64,000 nucleotides of DNA. It comes from Lachnospiraceae bacterium (GTDB lineage Bacteria > Bacillota > Clostridia > Lachnospirales > Lachnospiraceae). The notes below the pieces were generated by a model. It was given only the letters and a program-made list of their open reading frames with translations. It ran no database searches and was not told the origin of the DNA. The stretch is from contig JAETRI010000012.1 in assembly GCA_021770245.1 (NCBI GenBank), forward strand, positions 1-64,000, read 5' to 3'. The stretch's first letter is position 1, and the number at the start of each line of letters is the position of its first letter. The translations under genes were made by a program, and so were the position numbers. Of the stretch, positions 28,675 to 37,352 are shown piece after piece.

Positions 28675-31095
28675 ATGGAAAAGGTTTATAATCCCAAGGA
28701 AATCGAGAGAAAATGGCAGAAGATATGGGAGGAGGAAAGGGCGTTCGCCGCAACGGACGATTATTCCAGGCCGAAGTATTATGCGCTGGTGGAATTTCCG
28801 TATCCTTCTGGCCAGGGGCTCCATGTGGGACATCCCCGTCCCTATACCGCGCTGGACATCGTGGCCAGGAAAAGGAGGATGGAAGGCTATAATGTGCTCT
28901 ATCCCATGGGCTGGGATGCTTTCGGGCTTCCCACGGAGAACTATGCCATCAAAAATCATATCCATCCCAGGATTGTGACGAAAAATAACGTGAAAAGATT
29001 CAAGGATCAGCTTCAGTCCCTGGGGTACTCCTTTGACTGGGAACGGGAGGTCAATACCACGGATCCGGGCTACTATAAATGGACACAGTGGATTTTCCTG
29101 AAATTATTCAAAGCGGGTCTGGCATATAAATCGGAAATGCCCATCAACTGGTGTACCTCCTGCAAGGTGGGACTGGCCAACGAGGAAGTGGTGAACGGCG
29201 TCTGCGAGCGCTGCGGTTCCGAGGTGGTACGGAAGGTGAAGAGCCAGTGGATGCTGAAAATCACCGAATATGCGGATCAGCTGATCGACGGGCTGGCAGA
29301 CGTGGATTATATCGAGAGGGTAAAGGTATCACAGAAAAACTGGATCGGCCGTTCCCAGGGTGCGGAGGTGGATTTTTCCATCAAGGGAAAGGAAGAAAAA
29401 CTCCGTATCTATACCACCAGGCCGGATACCCTGTTCGGCGTGACCTATATGGTCATTTCCCCGGAACATCCCTATATCGAAAAGTTTGCGGACCAGATCG
29501 CAAACCTGGACGAGATCCGTTCCTATCAGGAGCAGGCGGCCAGGAAATCGGATTTTGAGCGTTCCGAGCTGGCCAAGGAAAAGACGGGGGTAAGGATTCA
29601 GGGCTTAACGGCGGTCAATCCGGTAAACGAGACGGAAATCCCGATCTGGGTTTCCGACTATGTGCTGATGAGCTACGGGACGGGCGCCATCATGGCCGTA
29701 CCCGCCCATGACGAAAGGGACTGGGAATTCGCCAAGAAATTTGACATGCCCATCATCCAGGTGGTGGAAAGCAGCCAGGGGGCCGTGGATGTGAACGAAG
29801 CGGCGTTTACGGATGTGGCGACTGGCAGACTGGTGAACTCCGGATTCTTAAACGGAATGGAAGTGGAGCAGGCCAAAGAGGCCATCACGGAATTTTTGGA
29901 AAAGAAGGGCATCGGGAAGCCGAAGAAAAACTATAAGCTGAGAGACTGGGTCTTTTCCAGGCAGCGTTACTGGGGGGAGCCGATCCCGATTATCCATTGC
30001 CCTAAGTGCGGTTATGTTCCCGTTCCGGAAGAAGAACTGCCCTTAGAGCTGCCGGAGGTGGAGAGTTATATGCCTACGGATAACGGGGAATCCCCCCTGG
30101 CCGCCATGCGGGAATGGGTGGAGACCACATGTCCCTGCTGTAAGGGAGCGGCAGAACGGGAGACGGATACCATGCCCCAGTGGGCGGGTTCGTCCTGGTA
30201 TTTCCTGCGCTATACAGATCCGAAGAACGATCATGCGCTCGCAAGCCCGGAAGCGCTGCGCTACTGGATGCCGGTGGACTGGTATAACGGCGGTATGGAA
30301 CACACCACACTGCATCTTCTTTATTCCAGGTTCTGGCACAGGTTCCTGTACGACGAGGGGATCGTTCCCTGTCCGGAACCCTATCAGAAGAGAACGTCCC
30401 ACGGCATGATCCTTGGAGAAAACGGGGAAAAGATGAGCAAATCCCGGGGGAACGTGGTGAATCCCGACGATATTGTCGGGGAGTTCGGCGCGGATACCCT
30501 GCGTACCTACGAAATGTTTATCGGCGCGTTTGATTTAAGCGCCGCATGGAGCCAGGAGGGCGTACGGGGCTGCCGCAGATTTCTGGAACGCGTATGGAAG
30601 CTTCAGGAGCTGGTGACGGAGGAGACGGGATTTTCCGCGGAACTGGAAACCAGGATGCATCAGACCATCAAGAAGGTCTCCGGAGACTATGAAAATCTGA
30701 AATACAATACGGGCATTGCCGCATTGATGTCCCTGATCAACGATTTCTACAGGGCAGGGCGGGTGACCAGGGATGAATTCAAAACCCTTCTTCTGCTCTT
30801 AAATCCGGTGGCCCCCCATATTACCGAGGAACTCTGGGAGACGATGGGGTACGGCGGCAGGCTGTATCAGGCGGCGTGGCCGGTATGGGAGGAAGCCAAA
30901 ACCGTGGAGACGGTGATTGAGGTGGCCGTACAGGTAAACGGAAAGGTACGCGCCACGGTGAAGGTCCCCGCGGATGTGACGAAGGAGGACGCTCTTGCCG
31001 CAGGAAGGGAAGCGGTGGCAGACAGGCTTTCGGGTAAAATCGTAAAGGAAATCTATGTGCCCGGAAAGATCATTAATATCGTGGTGAAGCCATAG
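28675..31095 (+). CDS. leuS: Leucyl-tRNA synthetase
   Basis: [77 protein letters not shown]. Confidence 0.97.
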   Translation: MEKVYNPKEIERKWQKIWEEERAFAATDDYSRPKYYALVEFPYPSGQGLHVGHPRPYTALDIVARKRRMEGYNVLYPMGWDAFGLPTENYAIKNHIHPRIVTKNNVKRFKDQLQSLGYSFDWEREVNTTDPGYYKWTQWIFLKLFKAGLAYKSEMPINWCTSCKVGLANEEVVNGVCERCGSEVVRKVKSQWMLKITEYADQLIDGLADVDYIERVKVSQKNWIGRSQGAEVDFSIKGKEEKLRIYTTRPDTLFGVTYMVISPEHPYIEKFADQIANLDEIRSYQEQAARKSDFERSELAKEKTGVRIQGLTAVNPVNETEIPIWVSDYVLMSYGTGAIMAVPAHDERDWEFAKKFDMPIIQVVESSQGAVDVNEAAFTDVATGRLVNSGFLNGMEVEQAKEAITEFLEKKGIGKPKKNYKLRDWVFSRQRYWGEPIPIIHCPKCGYVPVPEEELPLELPEVESYMPTDNGESPLAAMREWVETTCPCCKGAAERETDTMPQWAGSSWYFLRYTDPKNDHALASPEALRYWMPVDWYNGGMEHTTLHLLYSRFWHRFLYDEGIVPCPEPYQKRTSHGMILGENGEKMSKSRGNVVNPDDIVGEFGADTLRTYEMFIGAFDLSAAWSQEGVRGCRRFLERVWKLQELVTEETGFSAELETRMHQTIKKVSGDYENLKYNTGIAALMSLINDFYRAGRVTRDEFKTLLLLLNPVAPHITEELWETMGYGGRLYQAAWPVWEEAKTVETVIEVAVQVNGKVRATVKVPADVTKEDALAAGREAVADRLSGKIVKEIYVPGKIINIVVKP

Positions 31096-31199
31096 GGAAC
31101 AATTCTCTGAAGGAGGCAGCCGGGAATTTTGTTCCAGCCTTTTTAGAGAAAGGGTATCGCAGGCGCTTCCCACAGTGAGCAGGGTTGGAAACGTAATCC

Positions 31200-31255
31200 A
31201 AACGCCGTTAGAATCCGCATAAAAACGGGCGGATTCTAACGGCGTTTGTTATTTC
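31200..31255 (+). terminator. Terminator downstream of leuS (19-bp perfect stem)
   Basis: aaacgccgttagaatccgc ... gcggattctaacggcgttt gttattt. Confidence 0.75.
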
Positions 31256-31317
31256 TGATTATTTTTTTCCCCCTGCCGCCGATATTTTTAATATATAGAT
31301 GAGACGGATCCGGGGGA

Positions 31318-31550
31318 GGGGATAGGTTGAAAAAAGGCCTGATGGCCTTTTTTCAACCGGGAATTTGTGCTGTCGCACAAAGTTCCCTCTGAATTGAGAG
31401 CCGCCTTGCGGCGGTGGAATGGTGGATAGGTTGAGAAAAGACCTGATGGCCCTTTTTCAACCGACATTTGTGCTGCAGGCAGCCCAAATGGGATCACAGA
31501 CGTGAAATCGCATACGCGATTTCTCATCGAGTTGCCGCATAGGACGCGGA
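31318..31550 (+). repeat. Hairpin-dense intergenic region with a duplicated ~55-nt unit
   Basis: gataggttgaaaaaaggcctgatggccttttttcaaccgggaatttgtgct versus gataggttgagaaaagacctgatggccctttttcaaccgacatttgtgct; further stems gggaatttgtgc/gcacaaagttccc, ccgcc/ggcgg, gaaatcgc/gcgatttc. Confidence 0.8.
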
Positions 31551-31580
31551 ATGGAGATTAGTGTGACGGCATAACCCGTT

Positions 31581-31604
31581 ACGTAAACGCTCCGGAATGG
31601 AGAT
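31581..31604 (+). repeat. 24-nt leader repeat (family C), copy 2, before the 31609 CDS
   Basis: cgtaaacgctccggaatggagatt then aatATGaac; coordinates approximate within a few nt. Confidence 0.7.
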
Positions 31605-31608
31605 TAAT

Positions 31609-32529
31609 ATGAACGTAATGATGATCAGTTCGCTGAATACTTATACATCGAATATGAAGATGCAGATGAAGTGGAAGGAAAAACAGGCCTCCGGAAATTA
31701 TGCGTCGGGCGCCAAATCCGTGGAGGAACGGATGAAGGATTCCGCAGCAGGCGGGGCAAAAGCCCAAAAGGGCGCCTCTTCCCGGATGATGCAGACGATT
31801 CAGTCGAAGATGATGGGCGGTAAGAAGCTTTCCGCCGAAGAGATGGCATATCTGAAGGAGCATGCCCCGGAAACCTATCAAAAGGCAAGGGCCATTGAAA
31901 TGGAGCGGGAGGCTTACGAGAGGGAATTGAAGCAGTGCAGGACCAAGGAAGAGGTGCAGCGGGTGAAAATGGCCCATGCCGCATCCGCCATGGCTTCCGT
32001 AAAAGAAATCGAGTCGAATCCCAATATCCCCAAGGGGAAAAAGCTGGAACTCATGATGCAGGAGCTGCAAAGGAATCAGGCTTTGGGCGATACAGAGCGA
32101 AAATATGTGGAAAGCGGGGAATATAAGAGGCTTCCTACGGAGGCGGAGCGCCTAAAGGCCGAGAAGGAAATGGAAAAGGCGAAGAAGGCCGAAATGGGTA
32201 TAGAGGATCCTATGGACGATACGGCAGAGGAAGCGGCCGAAAAGGCCGTGGAGGAAGCCGCAAAGGAAACGGAAGACACGGGAGAAAAAACGGGAGTCGA
32301 AAGACGGGAAACGGCCGACGGTGCAGAGCCTTCTTCCGGGAAGGATGTCGGCGTCAGTCCGGAGATCGAGAGGGCAGAGATCATTTTTGCCCGGCGGGAA
32401 ATGAGCCGTATCGAAGCGGAGGTCACTCCGGAGGCGCGCAAAGTCAGGAGAGCGAAGGCACAGGCCGCCTATGCCAAAAGCTCTTACAGCGGCGGTCAGA
32501 TCGTGAACGTTGACGTAAAAGTGGAATAA
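31609..32529 (+). CDS. Uncharacterised, highly charged, mostly helical protein
   Basis: ORF with family-C leader/SD at its start; Lys/Glu/Met/Ala-rich; no domain recognised. Confidence 0.65.
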   Translation: MNVMMISSLNTYTSNMKMQMKWKEKQASGNYASGAKSVEERMKDSAAGGAKAQKGASSRMMQTIQSKMMGGKKLSAEEMAYLKEHAPETYQKARAIEMEREAYERELKQCRTKEEVQRVKMAHAASAMASVKEIESNPNIPKGKKLELMMQELQRNQALGDTERKYVESGEYKRLPTEAERLKAEKEMEKAKKAEMGIEDPMDDTAEEAAEKAVEEAAKETEDTGEKTGVERRETADGAEPSSGKDVGVSPEIERAEIIFARREMSRIEAEVTPEARKVRRAKAQAAYAKSSYSGGQIVNVDVKVE

Positions 32530-32678
32530 TGGGGGAACCGTCGGAAGGCGGTTCCTTTTTTGCGCTTTTTTTGAAACGATCGTACCGTTTCCCCTTTTTT
32601 CGCGCCGAAGGGAGAACACGGAAGGTCGAAAGCACGGGAAAACGGGCAATAACGCTCGTTTTGTGCGGCAAAATAAGG

Positions 32679-32706
32679 TTGCCATAATTTGTCATTCTTA
32701 TATAAT
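32679..32706 (+). promoter_or_regulatory. Predicted promoter of the Spo0A_C-domain gene
   Basis: TTGCCA - 16 nt - TATAAT. Confidence 0.65.
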
Positions 32707-32754
32707 TGTTGGAGTAAGAGACAGAAAGAAAAGGATTTCTGTTGAATGGTTAAC

Positions 32755-32766
32755 GCCGCATGCGGC
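32755..32766 (+). other. GCCGC/GCGGC palindrome 5' of the SD of the Spo0A_C gene
   Basis: gccgcatgcggc ... ttggaggaatcATG. Confidence 0.5.
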
Positions 32767-32784
32767 GGCAGAATTGGAGGAATC

Positions 32785-33309
32785 ATGGAACAGGTACGCA
32801 TGAATACGGGAAAAGACAATGAAAGAGTGGTCCAGATTCTGACGGATCTGATGAAGACGAATAAGGAATTTCAGATTATGATCACTGTCCCCGCAGCCAA
32901 AAATGCGGTTTCGGAATTTCCGGCAGGGGAAGAGAGGGAACCGGAGGAGACGACGGTCCGGAATCTGGAGAAAGATGTGACGGACATGATACACGAGATC
33001 GGTGTCCCCGCCCATATCAAGGGTTACCAGTATCTGAGAGAAGCGATTATGATGTCGGTGGAGGATATCGAGATGCTCAATTCCATCACTAAAATCCTTT
33101 ATCCGACCATAGCCAGGAAGTACCAGACCACGTCCAGCCGGGTGGAACGCGCTATCAGGCACGCGATCGAGGTGGCCTGGAACCGGGGAAGGATGGAGAC
33201 CCTGGACGCATTGTTCGGCTATACCATCAACACGGGAAAGGGAAAACCGACAAATTCGGAGTTTATTGCACTCATTGCGGATAAAATAAGGCTCCAGTAT
33301 AAAAATTAG
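32785..33309 (+). CDS. Spo0A C-terminal (sporulation-factor HTH) domain protein with internally truncated receiver
   Basis: [106 protein letters not shown]; only ~70 aa before it. Confidence 0.92.
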   Translation: MEQVRMNTGKDNERVVQILTDLMKTNKEFQIMITVPAAKNAVSEFPAGEEREPEETTVRNLEKDVTDMIHEIGVPAHIKGYQYLREAIMMSVEDIEMLNSITKILYPTIARKYQTTSSRVERAIRHAIEVAWNRGRMETLDALFGYTINTGKGKPTNSEFIALIADKIRLQYKN

Positions 33310-33396
33310 CCTTTTAATAATCGCCGTAATGTTGTATAATAACCATAAACCTGACAGGCAAGGTCAAGGATATTATAGATTACGGGAGGTTGGAAA

Positions 33397-34842
33397 ATGA
33401 GAAATATTTTGTTTGTGGCTTCAGAAGGCGTACCGTTCATCAAAACGGGCGGCCTGGCGGATGTGGTTGGTTCCCTGCCGAAATGTATTGATAAAAAATA
33501 TTATGATGTGCGCGTGATCCTGCCAAAATATGTATGCATGACCCAGGAAATGAAGGACAAACTGACCTATAGGACTCATTTCTATATGGATTTCCATTGG
33601 CAGAATCAGTATGTGGGGATTCTGGAAGCGGAAGTAGACGGGGTGAAATATTATTTCATCGACAATGAGTTCTATTTTAACGGATTTAAAATCTACAGCG
33701 ACAACGCGCTCTTTGAAATCGAGAAATTTGCATTCTTTTCAAAGGCGGCTCTTTCCATCCTCCCTGTCATCGATTTCCGGCCTGACCTGATCCATTGCCA
33801 TGACTGGCAGACCGGCCTGGTGCCCGTGTATCTGCATGAAAGGTTCCAGGGAAGCGATTTCTATCGGGGGATTAAGACCGTGATAACGATCCATAACCTG
33901 AAATTCCAGGGGAAATGGAATATCAAGGGTGTACAGGAGATCACGGGACTTCCTTCTTCGTTCTTTACGCCGGATAAGCTGGAGGCTTATAAGGATGCCA
34001 ACCTGCTGAAGGGCGGCCTGGTATATGCGGACGCGATCACGACGGTGAGCGATACCTATGCGGAAGAGATCAAAACTCCCTTCTACGGAGAAAGCCTGGA
34101 CGGACTGATGCGCGCGCGCAGCAATGACCTGCGCGGTATCGTAAACGGCATTGATTATGAAGAATTCAATCCGGAGACGGATCATTACATCACACACCCC
34201 TATAACCGGATCAATTTCCGCAAGGAAAAGGTGAAGAATAAACGTGCCCTGCAGGCGGATTTTGGCCTGAATCAGGATGACAAGGCCATGCTCCTGGGTG
34301 TGGTTTCCCGCCTTACGGACCAGAAGGGCTTCGACCTGGTGGCCTATGTGATGGATGAACTCTGTCAGGACAACATACAGCTCATCGTGCTCGGAACCGG
34401 TGAGGAACGCTACGAAAATATGTTCCGCCACTTCGCATGGAAATATCAGGGTAAGGTTTCCGCTCAGATCTATTATTCCGAGCAGGTCTCCCACCGCATC
34501 TATGCGTCCAGCGATGCGTTCCTGATGCCCTCCCTCTTTGAGCCCTGCGGCCTGAGCCAGCTCATGTCCCTGCGTTATGGAACGGTTCCTATCGTTCGGG
34601 AAACGGGCGGACTGAAGGATACGGTTCAGCCCTATAACGAGTTTGAAAGCACGGGCACCGGCTTCAGCTTCACCAATTATAATGCCCATGAGATGCTGGG
34701 TACCATACGCTATGCGGAGCGGATCTACTACGATAAGAAACGGGAATGGAATAAGATCGTGGACCGCGGAATGGCGGTGGATTTCTCATGGGAGGTATCG
34801 GCACAAAAATATCAGGAGATGTACGATTGGCTGATCGGATAA
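33397..34842 (+). CDS. glgA: Glycogen synthase (ADP-glucose)
   Basis: NILFVASEGVPFIKTGGLADVVGSLPK, GVVSRLTDQKGFDLV, PSLFEPCGLSQL. Confidence 0.96.
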   Translation: MRNILFVASEGVPFIKTGGLADVVGSLPKCIDKKYYDVRVILPKYVCMTQEMKDKLTYRTHFYMDFHWQNQYVGILEAEVDGVKYYFIDNEFYFNGFKIYSDNALFEIEKFAFFSKAALSILPVIDFRPDLIHCHDWQTGLVPVYLHERFQGSDFYRGIKTVITIHNLKFQGKWNIKGVQEITGLPSSFFTPDKLEAYKDANLLKGGLVYADAITTVSDTYAEEIKTPFYGESLDGLMRARSNDLRGIVNGIDYEEFNPETDHYITHPYNRINFRKEKVKNKRALQADFGLNQDDKAMLLGVVSRLTDQKGFDLVAYVMDELCQDNIQLIVLGTGEERYENMFRHFAWKYQGKVSAQIYYSEQVSHRIYASSDAFLMPSLFEPCGLSQLMSLRYGTVPIVRETGGLKDTVQPYNEFESTGTGFSFTNYNAHEMLGTIRYAERIYYDKKREWNKIVDRGMAVDFSWEVSAQKYQEMYDWLIG

Positions 34843-34925
34843 CTGCTGAGGGATTGCAGATACGAATTATCTTTGTTAATTTCGCATTGAAGAGCCGCAG
34901 AGGATGCGGCATGGAGTTTGGATGG

Positions 34926-34964
34926 GAACATACATCCGGCGCAGCGGCAGAGCGCCGGATGTAT
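34926..34964 (+). other. Strong inverted repeat downstream of glgA
   Basis: atacatccggcgc ... gcgccggatgtat (13-bp perfect stem). Confidence 0.65.
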
Positions 34965-35087
34965 TTGGGTGCATTCCTGTTACGAACCGGACTGCCTCAT
35001 AGGAGGTAAACTGCCGCGGGAACCGGCCGGTACGGTCATTATTTTGGAATGCCCTCGAATACGAACAAAAGGAGTTTAAAAAGAGTT

Positions 35088-35984
35088 ATGAAAAAGATCT
35101 GTTTTATATTGGCTGCTGCAGTTTGCCTGACGGGATGCGCCTCCGAAAAGGCAAAGGAGGAGCCGGTGCATATCGAGTCGGAAACTGAGTCCGAGGCCTC
35201 CGGAGAAGAGCAGGAAAGCGAGGAGACATCTGTGGAAGCGGTTTCGGAAGCTCCGGAACAGGAAACCCTGCAGGAAGGCAGTTCGGAAGACGAAAGCGCA
35301 CAGGAAACGGTATCGGATGGCGGTATGGAGAAACTGTCCTACCAAGAAAACGTTTTGGAAAAAGTCTGGGAGACGGATGCGGGGGAAACCGCCTGTACCG
35401 TCAAGTTGGTATATCCCGTATTTGCAGGGGATTCCGATACGGTGGAAATGATAAATGCGTTTTATGAAGAGTGGGTGTCCGATCGCCTGGAGGCGTACGA
35501 AGACGATCCGGAATCCATCGTAAAATCCGCTCTGGAGTTAAAGAATGATCCGGAGTTCGCGGATTTCCCTGCCAGTGAGGAGGACTTTACGCTGGAAAGC
35601 GTGACCATCCGCCCGAGAGTGATATCGGTTTACCAGTCTTTCTATTCCTATTCGGGAGGAGCACACGGGATGCCCGGGCGGGAAAACCATATGTTTAATC
35701 CCGAAACGGGAAAGGAGATCACTTTGGAAGACTTAACCGGCATGTCCGCTCAGGATCTGAACGATAAAATGCGCGGTATGTTCCTGGAATTGGTGGAAAA
35801 TGACAGCGAAAACAAGTTTTTCCCCGAAGCGGCGGACACGCTTGCCCAAAAGAATGATTTTACTTCCAATTTCTATCTGAATGAGGAAGGCGTCGTATTT
35901 TATATGCAGCCCTATGAAATCGCACCCTATGCGGCGGGCTTTACGGAAATCGTCGTTCCTTATGCACAGCTGGGAATCGAATAA
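35088..35984 (+). CDS. Lipoprotein with DUF3298/RsiV-like C-terminal domain
   Basis: MKKICFILAAAVCLTGC lipobox; acidic linker; QSFYSYSGGAHGMPGRENHMFNPETGKEITLEDL. Confidence 0.82.
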   Translation: MKKICFILAAAVCLTGCASEKAKEEPVHIESETESEASGEEQESEETSVEAVSEAPEQETLQEGSSEDESAQETVSDGGMEKLSYQENVLEKVWETDAGETACTVKLVYPVFAGDSDTVEMINAFYEEWVSDRLEAYEDDPESIVKSALELKNDPEFADFPASEEDFTLESVTIRPRVISVYQSFYSYSGGAHGMPGRENHMFNPETGKEITLEDLTGMSAQDLNDKMRGMFLELVENDSENKFFPEAADTLAQKNDFTSNFYLNEEGVVFYMQPYEIAPYAAGFTEIVVPYAQLGIE

Positions 35985-36102
35985 GAGCCCGTTTTGGCAG
36001 AAAATGGATTTTTTTATCTGCATAGCCATATTCCTTTCGGCGCAGAATAAAGGCGTAAAAGACAGATCGCTTTCATGCGCGTCAAAGAATGGAGGAAGGA
36101 AA

Positions 36103-36288
36103 ATGGCAAATTTATCGGAACTCGACCTGCAGAACCTGCGCCACCTGATTGGCGGCTATGATACCACCCACTGCAAGATGAAAGAGTATGCATCCTGTGC
36201 ACAGGATGAAAAAGTCAAGCAGTTCTTCGAGCAGGGTGCAAAATCCGCGATGGAGAACAGGCAGCAGCTGATGAAATTTTTGCAGTAA
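36103..36288 (+). CDS. Small helical spore-coat-associated (CotF-like) protein
   Basis: 61-aa ORF with SD ggaggaag; helical; next to a CotF-like gene. Confidence 0.6.
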   Translation: MANLSELDLQNLRHLIGGYDTTHCKMKEYASCAQDEKVKQFFEQGAKSAMENRQQLMKFLQ

Positions 36289-36290
36289 AA

Positions 36291-36306
36291 GCCGCGATAA
36301 GGCGGC
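36291..36306 (+). other. GCCGC/GCGGC stem-loop between the two CotF-like genes
   Basis: gccgc gataag gcggc gga aagggaaaaggtgacATG. Confidence 0.5.
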
Positions 36307-36324
36307 GGAAAGGGAAAAGGTGAC

Positions 36325-36582
36325 ATGATGCAGGAAAAGACAATGGTAGCGGATACGCTGACCGGAATTAACGGGGAACTGACCCGTTTCGGAGAAATGA
36401 TCGCTCAGACGGAAAATAAGGAATTGAAAACCACGCTGCGACAGATGAGAAATGCCTGTGAACAGTCGCAGGAGCAGCTTTATGAAATCGCAAGGGAGAA
36501 ATCCTATTATGTTCCGGCCCAGAAGGCCAGTGCGGAGGAAGTATCCCATGTGAGAGGCCTGTTCACGACGGGAACGCTGTAA
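36325..36582 (+). CDS. Spore coat protein, CotF family
   Basis: CotF-like ending YYVPAQKASAEEVSHVRGLF. Confidence 0.72.
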   Translation: MMQEKTMVADTLTGINGELTRFGEMIAQTENKELKTTLRQMRNACEQSQEQLYEIAREKSYYVPAQKASAEEVSHVRGLFTTGTL

Positions 36583-36599
36583 GAGACTGAAAGGGGAAG

Positions 36600-36636
36600 G
36601 CGGTGTACATTCCTTTGGGGTGTGCACCGCTTTTTT
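36600..36636 (+). terminator. Terminator after the CotF-like genes
   Basis: gcggtgtaca ttcctttggg gtgtgcaccgc tttttt. Confidence 0.75.
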
Positions 36637-36722
36637 GGATGGTCCCCGATGGATCACCACGCGCTGCGGGGCCGGGCAGGGGCGTCACAGGGGCATTAGG
36701 GCCGTTCCCCGCATTTGTCGCG
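36631..36722 (+). repeat. Family B repeat, copy B5
   Basis: tttttggatggtccccgatggatcaccacgcgctgcggggccgggcaggggcg...gggccgttccccgcatttgtcg. Confidence 0.8.
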
Positions 36723-36741
36723 GAAAAATCCGGGAAAACTG

Positions 36742-36770
36742 TTTACAGCCCGAAAGTGTTGTGATATACT
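36742..36770 (+). promoter_or_regulatory. Predicted rpsO promoter
   Basis: TTTACA - 17 nt - TATACT. Confidence 0.65.
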
Positions 36771-36858
36771 AACCAAGTATGAATTCAGCCGTTGCTTGGA
36801 TGAAGGAGGCTCCGACCCCATCCCGGCATCCGGCGGTTATTGCGGAAAGGAGAAAGAA

Positions 36859-37125
36859 ATGATTGTCAAGGAAAAGAAAGAAGCCATTATCAAGGAGTAT
36901 GCGAGAAGCGAAGGCGATACCGGTTCTCCGGAGGTTCAGATCGCGATTCTGACCGAGAGGATCAAGGAGCTGACGGCCCATTTGCAGGAGAATCCCAAGG
37001 ATCACCATTCCAGAAGAGGCCTTCTGAAGATGGTCGGTCAGAGAAGAGGCCTTCTGGATTATCTGAAGAAGAAGGATATCGAGAGATATCGTACCTTGAT
37101 TGAGAGGCTTGGAATCAGAAAGTAA
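36859..37125 (+). CDS. rpsO: 30S ribosomal protein S15
   Basis: [55 protein letters not shown]. Confidence 0.97.
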   Translation: MIVKEKKEAIIKEYARSEGDTGSPEVQIAILTERIKELTAHLQENPKDHHSRRGLLKMVGQRRGLLDYLKKKDIERYRTLIERLGIRK

Positions 37126-37248
37126 AAGGAAAACGGAAAGGCGGAGTTGATTCCGGGTATTCCCGGGATCTTCCGCCTTATTTCCGCAGATGGGAAACTG
37201 ACGGTATGCAGACGGACCGATTCGGGGCGGAAGAGTGATTCCGAGACC

Positions 37249-37292
37249 ACTGACAAGCATATTTGCCGGAAAGTGTGTTTGTCAGTAGTTTC
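37249..37292 (+). promoter_or_regulatory. Stem-loop in the pnp 5' leader
   Basis: ctgacaagcatatt ... agtgtgtttgtcag, imperfect pairing. Confidence 0.45.
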
Positions 37293-37352
37293 GGCATCTT
37301 CTGCCTGGATTGGGAAAGCTGCAGAGAAATGGAGACAAGAAGGAGAGAGAAG

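Noticed and set aside
31285-31560. CRISPR array
   Set aside because: Repeats are few, diverged and palindromic with no regular spacers, and there are no cas genes.
32690-32702. 0A box (TGTCGAA-like tttgtcattc) in the promoter of the Spo0A_C gene
   Set aside because: Only about 5 of 7 core bases match; too weak to claim.
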